This document shows, piece after piece, positions 35,087-42,865 of a DNA stretch of 64,000 bases (within the stretch, counting starts at the first letter, position 1; each line of letters opens with the position of its first letter). This DNA is from Chryseobacterium carnipullorum (GTDB lineage: Bacteria > Bacteroidota > Bacteroidia > Flavobacteriales > Weeksellaceae), in assembly GCF_900142785.1 (NCBI RefSeq), contig NZ_FRCD01000014.1, forward strand, positions 113,917-177,916. The letters are read 5' to 3'. Position numbers and translations under genes: made by a program. Below the pieces are notes generated by a model. That model did no database searches. It saw only the letters and a list, made by a program, of their open reading frames with translations, and was not told the DNA's origin.

Positions 35087-36361
35087 ATGATGAGAAAAAA
35101 ATATTACCAGAAACTGGCATTTATGGGGATGCTTCTGATCGTGCTTTTGGCCTTTCAAAACTACACAGGTAGGGAAAAAGAAAGTTTTCCTGAAGTAAAA
35201 TTTATTACCACCCGCTCCGCGTCATGGAATCTAACGGACTTTAATCCGAATGATCTCGATGCCATGCAATGGGAGCATTTAGGATTTTCCGAAAAACAGG
35301 TTTCTACCATTCTCAATTATAAAAAAATGGTAGGAGGTCAGTTTAGATCAAAAGATCAGCTAAAAAAATGCTATGCTATTTCTGCTGAAAAATTCAGTGA
35401 ACTGGAATCCTATATTATGCTTCCCGAAGCCGGTAAAGACCACCATTTTGAAAAAATTGATAAATATGAAAAGAAAGAGATCCGTATTTCCGGAAGATTC
35501 AATCCGGATAGACTTTCTGCTGCTGAATGGATCAGAATGGGTTTCAGTGAAAAACAGGCTGAAGCTATTTTAAAGTATAAAAACTATTTGGGTGGAAGTT
35601 TCATCAGTAAAGAAAAATTCAAAGAATGTTTTATTATTTCTCCAGCAAGCTATACTAAGCTTGAATCTTATTTAATCCTTCCGTCAAAAACTCCTGAGGG
35701 TTTTAAAAGTTATGGTAAAAATTATACTGTACAGTCAAAAATTCACTACCGTAATTTTGATCCTAATTCTTTGAATTCAGAAGATTGGCAAGCTTTAGGA
35801 TTTTCAGAAAAGCAGGCGAATACGATTGTTAATTACCGTGACAGAAATCTCAGAGGAAGTTTTAAATCACTTGAAGATATAAAGAAATGTTTTGTTATTT
35901 CTCAGGAAAAATTCGATGAACTAAGTCCTTATATTAAACTCAATACGAATACAAACCCTATCCAAAAACAGGAAACCGATTTTTCAAAAGTTGATTTAAA
36001 TATCATCACATTCAAGCAGTTGCTGGAATTTGGTTTAGATGAAAAAAGTGCCGGATCGATGATCGGATTCAGAAAAAAACTGAGAGGTTTTGTCAATAAA
36101 CAACAAATTTTAGATACCTACAATATTGATAAAAATTTGGTTCAAAAATTAATTTCTATTGCTCCACTAGATATTTCAAATGTTCCTAAATATACTTTAA
36201 CAGAAGCTCCTGAAGAATGGCTGAAAGACCATCCCTACTTCAAATATTCTGCGGATAAGATCATATTCTACCGGACTACCTACACGGATGATAGAAAAAT
36301 TCTGAAGCTTTTAAAATTAAAGCCTGAGTATGAAGAAAGAATGAAATTATATTTAAAATAA
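35087..36361 (+). CDS. Helix-hairpin-helix repeat protein (ComEA-like), membrane-anchored
   Basis: A 424-residue protein with an N-terminal hydrophobic anchor (about 9-24) and five ComEA-like helix-hairpin-helix repeats. Three are well conserved (FNPNDLDAMQWEHLGFSEKQ, FNPDRLSAAEWIRMGFSEKQ, FDPNSLNSEDWQALGFSEKQ), each followed about 30 residues later by a conserved (K/E)C(Y/F)xIS cysteine motif. A fourth (VDLNIITFKQLLEFGLDEKS) and a degenerate fifth complete the array. ComEA binds incoming DNA during competence; here DNA binding is inferred from the fold and the biological role is open. Adjacent ATG codons at 35087 and 35090 make the exact start uncertain. Confidence 0.85.
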   Translation: MMRKKYYQKLAFMGMLLIVLLAFQNYTGREKESFPEVKFITTRSASWNLTDFNPNDLDAMQWEHLGFSEKQVSTILNYKKMVGGQFRSKDQLKKCYAISAEKFSELESYIMLPEAGKDHHFEKIDKYEKKEIRISGRFNPDRLSAAEWIRMGFSEKQAEAILKYKNYLGGSFISKEKFKECFIISPASYTKLESYLILPSKTPEGFKSYGKNYTVQSKIHYRNFDPNSLNSEDWQALGFSEKQANTIVNYRDRNLRGSFKSLEDIKKCFVISQEKFDELSPYIKLNTNTNPIQKQETDFSKVDLNIITFKQLLEFGLDEKSAGSMIGFRKKLRGFVNKQQILDTYNIDKNLVQKLISIAPLDISNVPKYTLTEAPEEWLKDHPYFKYSADKIIFYRTTYTDDRKILKLLKLKPEYEERMKLYLK

Positions 36362-36437
36362 CTGGAACCATATAAAAACTCCCCCAAATAATAGGTGCTA
36401 TTTTGGATCGTTTCTACTCTGCGTACTATTTTAAGTT

Positions 36438-37658
36438 TTAGTGATGCATATAGTTGCTGGGACCATTGGTTCCTTCAATAGATTCAGGTAGTATTCCATA
36501 TTTGGTTCGTAAATCAATGGTACCTAATGTTTTCCCGGTCTGGATTTCAATAACACTAATAGTCCCGGAATTTAAGTTTGGAATATCTAAAAGGTTATTT
36601 TGTACTGCTACAACTTCTTTTCCTTTTTTAGTTTTAAAGAAAACCATATGATGTGCTCCTTTATCTGCCGTAAGGGTTTTTAAGAGCTTTAGCTGGGGAA
36701 GATTACTTATATCAAAGACCAAAACTTTTCCGGGATCAGCAAAACTTACGTAAAGCTTGCTGTTATCATCGATGTACATTTCGAGTGCCCAGCCTAATCC
36801 TTGTGTACTTCCATCAAATATTTTACTAAAAGTATCATACTTCTTGGTTATAGCATTGTATGGAGCAATCCAGATATCGCCACCTAGCATTGTCGTTGCA
36901 AGGGCATACTGTGGAAATTTTCCACGCAGCAATAGAACCTCAACAGGGCTGGACATATCCGTTTGTGAGTCTGCGACCAGGTAAGTTTCTTTTAATTCAT
37001 AGGTATTTAGATCTAATAAAGTACAAGTATTTCCCATTCCAGTAGTAAGATCCGGGTGAATGGTTGAGGTCACCATCATTATTCCTTTCTCCTCATTAAC
37101 AGAAATACCATGCGGATACATAATAAATTGATTTGGATTGGTTTGAACCGGCGCTTTAATAGTTTTAATAAGCTGGTTGTTATTTGCATTAAAAACACCT
37201 ATGCTACCATCTTTTGGTCCTCCTGCCCCTCCCATAAAAGTCATAAAATATCTTCCATCGTTGGTAAAAAACAAATTTTCCCCTACTGTATTCTCCCCTG
37301 TATCAATAGGTGTTGCACTAACTAATTTTGGCTGTCCGTTTTTGTCTTTTTCCGTTTTTATCTGGTAGAGATAATTCCCCCCTAAAGCAGTGGTAAATAA
37401 TTTGTCCGCATTCTGATTATAATAAAGATGATGAGGCAGGACACCAATACCTAATTCAAGTTTGTTACTAATATGCCCAAAATTTGGGGCTTCAGGATCA
37501 AGTTCAATTACAGCTATTCCATCTGATAATCCTTTCAAGCTTCTATAATCAATGTAAAATGAAGAATCGTGCGGAAGATCCGGATTATGGTTATCATTTT
37601 GACAATTAGAAAATGTCATTAAAATAATAACAGAAAGTAAGTTAAATTTTAATTTCAT
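36438..37658 (-). CDS. Beta-propeller lipoprotein of unknown function
   Basis: A 406-residue protein with a lipobox (MTFSNCQN, Cys20) and a likely seven-bladed beta-propeller resembling YVTN/lactonase-type propellers. Histidines recur at blade positions (VLPHHLYYN, MYPHGIS, KGAHHMVFF) and the chain ends NYMHH, so a metal or haem site is imaginable, as in selenium-binding-protein-type propellers, but this is only suggestive. No operon partner; the 233-bp upstream gap shows no clear promoter. Confidence 0.7.
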   Translation of the reverse strand: MKLKFNLLSVIILMTFSNCQNDNHNPDLPHDSSFYIDYRSLKGLSDGIAVIELDPEAPNFGHISNKLELGIGVLPHHLYYNQNADKLFTTALGGNYLYQIKTEKDKNGQPKLVSATPIDTGENTVGENLFFTNDGRYFMTFMGGAGGPKDGSIGVFNANNNQLIKTIKAPVQTNPNQFIMYPHGISVNEEKGIMMVTSTIHPDLTTGMGNTCTLLDLNTYELKETYLVADSQTDMSSPVEVLLLRGKFPQYALATTMLGGDIWIAPYNAITKKYDTFSKIFDGSTQGLGWALEMYIDDNSKLYVSFADPGKVLVFDISNLPQLKLLKTLTADKGAHHMVFFKTKKGKEVVAVQNNLLDIPNLNSGTISVIEIQTGKTLGTIDLRTKYGILPESIEGTNGPSNYMHH

Positions 37659-37834
37659 GGTTTTTAGTTTTAGTAGTTACTATATAAATATAATATATTT
37701 TAACTAACAAACCAATAATATTACACCAATGTGTGAATATTACTAAATGGTAACATTTTAAGTATTTTTTATTTTTCTTCAGATAGATTACTCGGAAATA
37801 GAAGTTCTCACTTATTTAACAATATAATAGATAT

Positions 37835-37873
37835 AAAAAATTAAGCAGGAAAATATTTCCTGCTTAATTTTTT
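37835..37873 (-). terminator. Long bidirectional-type terminator after rluF
   Basis: 18-bp perfect stem (37835-37852 with 37856-37873) containing TTAAGCAGGAAA and flanked by A6 and T6, with loop ATA. It ends the rluF transcript. Confidence 0.85.
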
Positions 37874-37891
37874 ATTATTAATGATATAATC

Positions 37892-38614
37892 TTAATCGAT
37901 TGTTTTGATAGAATCAGAAAGCAAGCTGTTAAGCGTAGTAAATTCCGCCTCTGTAAGGTCACGCCATTTCCCCACCGGAAGATCCAGTTTAATGTTCATG
38001 ATACGGATACGTTTCAGTTTTTTTACTTCGTAGCCAAGATATTCACACATTCTACGGATCTGCCTGTTCAGTCCCTGAGTAAGGACAATACGGAAGGTCA
38101 TATCATCGATTCTTTCTACTTCGCACTTTTTGGTGACTGTATCCAGAATCGGGACCCCATTTCTCATCTTTTCAAGAAATCTGGGTGAAAGTGGCTTGTC
38201 TACGCGGACGATATATTCTTTTTCGTGGTTGTTTCTTGCCCGGAGAATTTTGTTGACAATATCACCATCGCTGGTCAACAGAATCAATCCTTCACTGGGT
38301 TTATCGAGTCTGCCTATTGGAAAAATTCTTTTCGGGTAGTTGATATAGTCAACGATATTGTTTTTTTCGCGTTTGGTATCTGTAGTACAGACAATCCCCA
38401 CAGGCTTATTAAAAGCGATATAAACAGGCTTATCCTGCGGCTCACGGATAGGTTTCCCATCTACCTCTACAACATCTTCATCTGAAACTTTTGTCCCCAT
38501 TTCTGGGATCTTCCCGTTAATTGTTATTCTTCCTTCTTCCAGAAGTTTATCTGCTGCTCTTCTCGAACAGTACCCTACTTCTGATAAATATTTATTAATA
38601 CGCGTTTTTTCCAT
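37892..38614 (-). CDS. rluF: 23S rRNA pseudouridine synthase RluF
   Basis: A 240-residue pseudouridine synthase of the RsuA/RluB/E/F group. An S4 RNA-binding domain (about 1-60) precedes the catalytic domain with GRLDKPSEG (101-109, catalytic Asp104), NHEKEYIV and GLNRQIRRMCEYLGYEVKKL. Segments such as FNKPVGIVCTTD, NNIVDYIN and GVPILDTVTKKC match E. coli RluF closely, which modifies U2604 of 23S rRNA (and tRNA-Tyr). It is the last gene after the ftsX to truB run, 60 bp downstream of truB. Confidence 0.9.
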   Translation of the reverse strand: MEKTRINKYLSEVGYCSRRAADKLLEEGRITINGKIPEMGTKVSDEDVVEVDGKPIREPQDKPVYIAFNKPVGIVCTTDTKREKNNIVDYINYPKRIFPIGRLDKPSEGLILLTSDGDIVNKILRARNNHEKEYIVRVDKPLSPRFLEKMRNGVPILDTVTKKCEVERIDDMTFRIVLTQGLNRQIRRMCEYLGYEVKKLKRIRIMNIKLDLPVGKWRDLTEAEFTTLNSLLSDSIKTID

Positions 38615-38674
38615 TAGTCTTCTCCGTAACCTGTATAATTTTTTGTTGCCTGTTGTGAGTAAAAATACTTTTCT

Positions 38675-39376
38675 TTATTGTAAACTTTCAAATCTGTATT
38701 CATTCTCCAGAAAGTCAGTCGTAGCATTTTCAATTGTATACTCCCCAATTTTTGTACGTCTCAGCTGTGTCAGATAAGCGCCAACTCCAAGTTCCTGACC
38801 AATATCATGAGCTAAGCTTCTGATGTAAGTCCCTTTCGAACACCCCACGGTAAAGCTTACCAGTGGAAGATCAATTGTAATATCTTTAATATAGAAAATA
38901 GTAGTTTTTCTGGATTTCATTTCTACTTCTTCTCCTGCTCTCGCCAGATTATACGCCCTCTGTCCGTCTATTTTAATCGCTGAATATACTGGAGGTTTCT
39001 GCTCTATTTCTCCAACAAACTTCTCCAAAACTTCATGAATCTTGTCTTCTGAAATATGGGTAATATCCGTCTGAAGGATTTCAGGTTTTTCCGTATCATA
39101 GGATTCTGTCTGGACTCCTATTTTAATCTCGGTCCAGTATTCTTTGGGAGCATCCTGAATTTCGGGGATTTTCTTGGTAAATTTTCCACAGCAAACAATA
39201 AGAAGCCCTGTTGCTCTGGGGTCTAAAGTTCCGGCATGTCCAATTTTAAATTTTTTAGGAAGATTAAACTCTCTTTTGAGTTTATATTTCATTTTATTGA
39301 CAGCCTGAAAAGAAGTCCAGTCCAATGGTTTATCCAATAAAAACACATATCCTGATTGCAGTTCTTCAGCTGTCAT
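38675..39376 (-). CDS. truB: tRNA pseudouridine(55) synthase TruB
   Basis: A 233-residue enzyme that makes pseudouridine 55 in the T loop of tRNAs. The catalytic motif GHAGTLDP lies at 46-53 (Asp52), preceded by LLDKPLDWTSF and followed by the PPVYSAIKIDGQRAYNLAR-type block and KGTYIRSLAHDIGQ. It is shorter than E. coli TruB because the C-terminal PUA-like extension is reduced, as usual in Bacteroidota. The start codon overlaps the stop of the upstream lipoprotein gene by one base, which implies translational coupling. Confidence 0.96.
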   Translation of the reverse strand: MTAEELQSGYVFLLDKPLDWTSFQAVNKMKYKLKREFNLPKKFKIGHAGTLDPRATGLLIVCCGKFTKKIPEIQDAPKEYWTEIKIGVQTESYDTEKPEILQTDITHISEDKIHEVLEKFVGEIEQKPPVYSAIKIDGQRAYNLARAGEEVEMKSRKTTIFYIKDITIDLPLVSFTVGCSKGTYIRSLAHDIGQELGVGAYLTQLRRTKIGEYTIENATTDFLENEYRFESLQ

Positions 39377-39825
39377 TATTTTAAAATTTCGGTGATACTT
39401 ACTAAGCTTAGCAGCTTATTAACCTTCTGCCTGCATTCCGGGCCGTTTTCAACATTGACAAAACATTTTTTATCTCCGATGAAATAATAGATGTTTTTAA
39501 ATGGGTATACAGAGTTATTCGGAACAATATTTACAGTATATTCTTCAGGCAAATTAAATTTATAGCTGGTTTTACTTACTGCTGTCACTTTCTGGCTGTA
39601 ACATTTTCCTTCCTTTCTGTATTCAATAAAAGATTTGTGTTCCAGTTTTTCGTCCGGTACCAGTTCTTTACAGATCAATAAATCTTCGGTTGGGTATTTC
39701 TCTTTGAGCTCAACAAAAAACTCGATCCTTTCTCCACTATTATTTTTTACCAACAGCGTATGTGCCGGTGAGCAAGAAACGATGACCACTGAAAACGCCA
39801 GTATCTTTAAAATATTAGTTTTCAT
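39376..39825 (-). CDS. Small lipoprotein of unknown function in the uppP-truB operon
   Basis: A 149-residue protein with a lipobox (VVIVSCSP, Cys16) and a beta-rich remainder with several cysteines (ICKELV, GKCYSQ, KKCFVN, GPECRQ). I start at the ATG at 39823-39825, where the signal peptide MKTNILKILAFSVVIVSC begins; the longer frame adds 27 residues that overlap the uppP coding end. The gene lies 4 bp after uppP and overlaps truB by one base. No family is recognised. Its position suggests an envelope function. Confidence 0.75.
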   Translation of the reverse strand: MKTNILKILAFSVVIVSCSPAHTLLVKNNSGERIEFFVELKEKYPTEDLLICKELVPDEKLEHKSFIEYRKEGKCYSQKVTAVSKTSYKFNLPEEYTVNIVPNNSVYPFKNIYYFIGDKKCFVNVENGPECRQKVNKLLSLVSITEILK

Positions 39826-39829
39826 ACGC

Positions 39830-40648
39830 TTATTTAAAAAAATAGAAATAGATGAGTAATGCAATCCCCACAAAGATACGGTACCAGCCCCAAGGTTTGA
39901 AGCCATACTTATTCAACACTCCGATGAATGCCTTGATGGCAATCAATGCGACAATAAAGGCAACAATATTTCCGATGATAAAGATCATAATATGATCATT
40001 CGATGCCATAATCATTTCATAGCCTTTCTGAGGATGTGCGGTTTCTTTTCCCCATGTTTTAAGGAAAACAGAGTATACGGTAACAGCCAGCATGGTAGGA
40101 ACTGCAAGAAAGAATGAAAACTCTGCAGCAGCTTTTCTGGTAAGACCCTGTGACATTCCTCCAATAATAGAGGCTGCACTACGGCTGGTTCCCGGCATCA
40201 TCGCCAGACATTGCCAGAAGCCTATGGTAACAGCGCTTTTTATGGAAACTCCTTTTTCATCATCGATTCTGGGATTTTTAAACCATTTGTCTGCGAAAAG
40301 CAATACCACACCTCCCAGTACCAATACAGAAGAGATCGCGATCTGGTTTCCAAGAATAGCTTCAATTTTATCATCAAAAAGATACCCTAAAACCAATGCA
40401 GGAATTACCGCAAAAGCAAGTTTATAATAAAACCGGATATTTTTGAGGTCAAAGAACTTTTTCCAATAAGCCACCACAACGGATAAAATAGCACCGAACT
40501 GGATAGATACCTGAAACATTTTTAGAAATTCATCCTCCTGAAGTCCCATAAGGTTGGCGGCAAATCCCATGTGAGCGGTAGAAGAAATAGGAAGATACTC
40601 TGTAAGTCCTTCAATAATAGCAATAATGATCGCTTTAATTAGATCCAT
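39830..40648 (-). CDS. uppP: Undecaprenyl-diphosphatase UppP (BacA)
   Basis: A 272-residue inner-membrane phosphatase that recycles undecaprenyl diphosphate to the lipid carrier used for peptidoglycan and surface polysaccharides. The catalytic motifs are present: EGLTEYLPISSTAH (13-26) and PGTSRSAASIIGG (about 153-165). Helices span most of the chain. It belongs to the minus-strand run ftsX, DUF3098, uppP, lipoprotein, truB, an arrangement common in Bacteroidota. A long inverted repeat (40665-40722) lies just upstream. Confidence 0.96.
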   Translation of the reverse strand: MDLIKAIIIAIIEGLTEYLPISSTAHMGFAANLMGLQEDEFLKMFQVSIQFGAILSVVVAYWKKFFDLKNIRFYYKLAFAVIPALVLGYLFDDKIEAILGNQIAISSVLVLGGVVLLFADKWFKNPRIDDEKGVSIKSAVTIGFWQCLAMMPGTSRSAASIIGGMSQGLTRKAAAEFSFFLAVPTMLAVTVYSVFLKTWGKETAHPQKGYEMIMASNDHIMIFIIGNIVAFIVALIAIKAFIGVLNKYGFKPWGWYRIFVGIALLIYFYFFK

Positions 40649-40664
40649 AATATTGTTAAAATTA

Positions 40665-40722
40665 AAAGATTAAGAGACTTTGACATTTAGAATATCCTAA
40701 ATCTCTCAATCTCTTAATCTTT
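40665..40722. repeat. Nested inverted repeat between the DUF3098 gene and uppP
   Basis: Outer arms of 13 perfect bases (AAAGATTAAGAGA at 40665-40677 and its complement at 40710-40722) enclose a second inverted repeat ATTTAG/CTAAAT. It fills the only sizeable gap inside this operon and could attenuate or separate transcripts. Confidence 0.7.
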
Positions 40723-40737
40723 AAATAAGGTTTAAAT

Positions 40738-41034
40738 TTATTTTCTTTTTAAAATAGCATACACTTCTATCACAAAGCCTATCACTATAAACAGTGGTGC
40801 AATTCTGATCCTGCGAATGGAAAAAATATCGTCATTCCATACATTGGGATCAAATTTACCGTCTACTGTATTCGCATCCGGGCCCATCATCAGTAGAAAT
40901 CCTACAACGATAAACGCCAGACCTATCAGCATCCACTTGAAGTTCTGCTGTCCGAAATAAAAGGTATTTTCCTGTACTACTTCGGTTTCTTTGCCAAATT
41001 CTGAAGCGGCCAATTTATTTGTTTTTTTGCTCAT
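40738..41034 (-). CDS. DUF3098 membrane protein
   Basis: A 98-residue protein with two transmembrane segments (about 34-50 and 78-93) and the family block FKWMLIGLAFIVVGFLLMMG. DUF3098 proteins are found in Bacteroidota directly after ftsX, and here only 2 bp separate the two genes. A role linked to FtsX or cell-wall turnover is suggested by this constant neighbourhood alone. Confidence 0.9.
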   Translation of the reverse strand: MSKKTNKLAASEFGKETEVVQENTFYFGQQNFKWMLIGLAFIVVGFLLMMGPDANTVDGKFDPNVWNDDIFSIRRIRIAPLFIVIGFVIEVYAILKRK

Positions 41035-41036
41035 TA

Positions 41037-41936
41037 TTAAGAATAATATAGATCGTCAACGTTTGATTTTAAGAATCTCCATGTAGCGAAAATAGTACTT
41101 AAGACAGAAATAAAGACTCCGACTCCAAGTACTAAAACAATCAGCCAGAAATACTGGTTATTGTCCTGTACGAAAGCTGAACCAATCTGGCTTGTAAAAT
41201 AATACCATACTCCACCCAGCGCCATCAGGCCAATCGCAGATCCGATAGCACCCAGGATGATCGCCTCTACGATGAATGGTTTAAGGATAAACCTTCTTTT
41301 TGCTCCTACCAGCTGCATCGTTTTGATGATAAATCTTTTGGAGAAGATTTTCAGTCTGATGGAGTTGTTGATCAGTACCACCGCCAGGATCAGAAAGAGA
41401 ATAGAGAATCCGAGGATCCATTTCAAAATTCTGCTCAGGTTGTTGTAAACATCCACCATCAAAGTACTGTCATTTTTGACATCTACAATACCAGGAACCG
41501 ATTTTATAATCTTAATGGCTCCGTCAATCTTTGCAGGGTCTACGTACTCAGGTTTTAATGCCACTTCGATCGATGAAGGGAAAATGTTTTCTTCAAAAAG
41601 CGCATCACTGTCTATCCCCATCGTTTTCTTGGCTTCTTTCGCAGCCATGTCTCTCGTGATATAGGTCGCTTTTTTTACAGGAGCTAACGTCTGTACCTTT
41701 TTAAAAGTTTCTTCCTCTAGTTTTGCAATTTTTACAGAATCTTTTGCATCATAGTTTTCATCAAAATACGCATTGACTACCAATTGCTCTTTGATATAGT
41801 CAGAATACTTTTGGGCATTGATTAAAATAAGCCCCATTAATCCTAACAAAAATAACACTAATGCGATACTTATTACTACAGTAATATTGCTGGACCGAAG
41901 CCTTTTCTTATTAAACTCATCTACAGATTTAGCCAT
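41037..41936 (-). CDS. ftsX: Cell division protein FtsX
   Basis: A 299-residue permease-like protein with FtsX topology: one N-terminal helix (about 17-38), an extracytoplasmic loop (about 40-170) and three C-terminal helices (about 172-194, 222-248, 262-286) in an FtsX/MacB-type core. With the ATPase FtsE it controls peptidoglycan hydrolases at the septum. The ftsE gene is not in the window; separation of ftsE from ftsX is usual in this phylum. It starts the operon that continues through DUF3098, uppP, lipoprotein and truB. Confidence 0.92.
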   Translation of the reverse strand: MAKSVDEFNKKRLRSSNITVVISIALVLFLLGLMGLILINAQKYSDYIKEQLVVNAYFDENYDAKDSVKIAKLEEETFKKVQTLAPVKKATYITRDMAAKEAKKTMGIDSDALFEENIFPSSIEVALKPEYVDPAKIDGAIKIIKSVPGIVDVKNDSTLMVDVYNNLSRILKWILGFSILFLILAVVLINNSIRLKIFSKRFIIKTMQLVGAKRRFILKPFIVEAIILGAIGSAIGLMALGGVWYYFTSQIGSAFVQDNNQYFWLIVLVLGVGVFISVLSTIFATWRFLKSNVDDLYYS

Positions 41937-42027
41937 TAATATTAAAATTTTTGGCTAAATTAGAAAAAAACTTCCGAAATTTGGGACGAAATAAAGAAAA
42001 TCATTGTTAATAAAATCATAAAAAACG

Positions 42028-42798
42028 TTGAGTGTAAAAGCAAAAAAGCATCTTGGACAGCACTTCCTGACAGATGAAAATATCGCGAGAAAAATCGTGG
42101 AAGGTCTTAGCTATGAAGACTATAAAAATGTCATGGAAGTAGGTCCCGGAATGGGGGTCCTTACCAAATATCTTCTCGACAAGGATCAGACTATCTACCT
42201 TGCAGAGATCGATACCGAATCTATTGAATACCTGAAAAAGAATTATTCAAAGATCATCGAAAATGCCTTTGTGGGAGATTTTCTGAAACAGGACTTTAAC
42301 TTTATCAATGGAGAGGAGATCGCCATTATTGGTAATTTCCCGTACAATATTTCTTCCCAGATTCTGTTTAAGATTGTTGATTATTATCAGCAGGTCCCTG
42401 AAATGGTCGGAATGTTTCAAAAGGAAGTTGCCGAGAGAACAGCTGCTGTACCGAGAACTAAAGATTACGGTATTCTATCAGTTTTGATTCAGGCGTATTA
42501 TGATGTGACCTATCTGTTCACTGTTCATGAAAACGTTTTCAATCCGCCTCCAAAAGTAAAATCCGGAGTGATCAGACTGACCAGAAACCCAAAGGAAGGT
42601 TTAGCCGGAAATGAAGTGCTTTTTAAACAGATTGTGAAAGCAGGGTTCAATCAGAGGAGAAAGAAACTTTCAAACTCACTGAAAGTACTCAACATTCCTG
42701 AAGCTTTAAAGACTCATGAATTTTTAGACAAAAGAGCGGAAGAGCTTAGTGTTCTCGATTTTATCGGCTTTGCCAATCTCTGGAAACAAAACCAATAG
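42028..42798 (+). CDS. rsmA: 16S rRNA dimethyladenosine transferase RsmA (KsgA)
   Basis: A 256-residue S-adenosylmethionine-dependent enzyme that dimethylates A1518 and A1519 of 16S rRNA. Motifs: the N-terminal KKHLGQHFLTD, VMEVGPGMGVLT (SAM motif I), EIDTES, and the catalytic NFPYNISSQI. The only suitable start is a TTG codon at 42028-42030, giving MSVKAKKHLGQHF, the usual N-terminus; no in-frame ATG lies nearby. It is divergent from ftsX with a 91-bp shared gap. Confidence 0.95.
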   Translation: MSVKAKKHLGQHFLTDENIARKIVEGLSYEDYKNVMEVGPGMGVLTKYLLDKDQTIYLAEIDTESIEYLKKNYSKIIENAFVGDFLKQDFNFINGEEIAIIGNFPYNISSQILFKIVDYYQQVPEMVGMFQKEVAERTAAVPRTKDYGILSVLIQAYYDVTYLFTVHENVFNPPPKVKSGVIRLTRNPKEGLAGNEVLFKQIVKAGFNQRRKKLSNSLKVLNIPEALKTHEFLDKRAEELSVLDFIGFANLWKQNQ

Positions 42799-42814
42799 AA
42801 ACAATCTTAAAAAT

Positions 42815-42850
42815 AAAAAAGCCTTTCAAATTTTCTTGAAAGGCTTTTTT
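42815..42850. terminator. Bidirectional terminator between rsmA and the 42866 gene
   Basis: Perfect 15-bp stem AAAAAAGCCTTTCAA/TTGAAAGGCTTTTTT with loop ATTTTC between convergent genes. Confidence 0.92.
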
Positions 42851-42865
42851 GTGTATGCTTTATTT

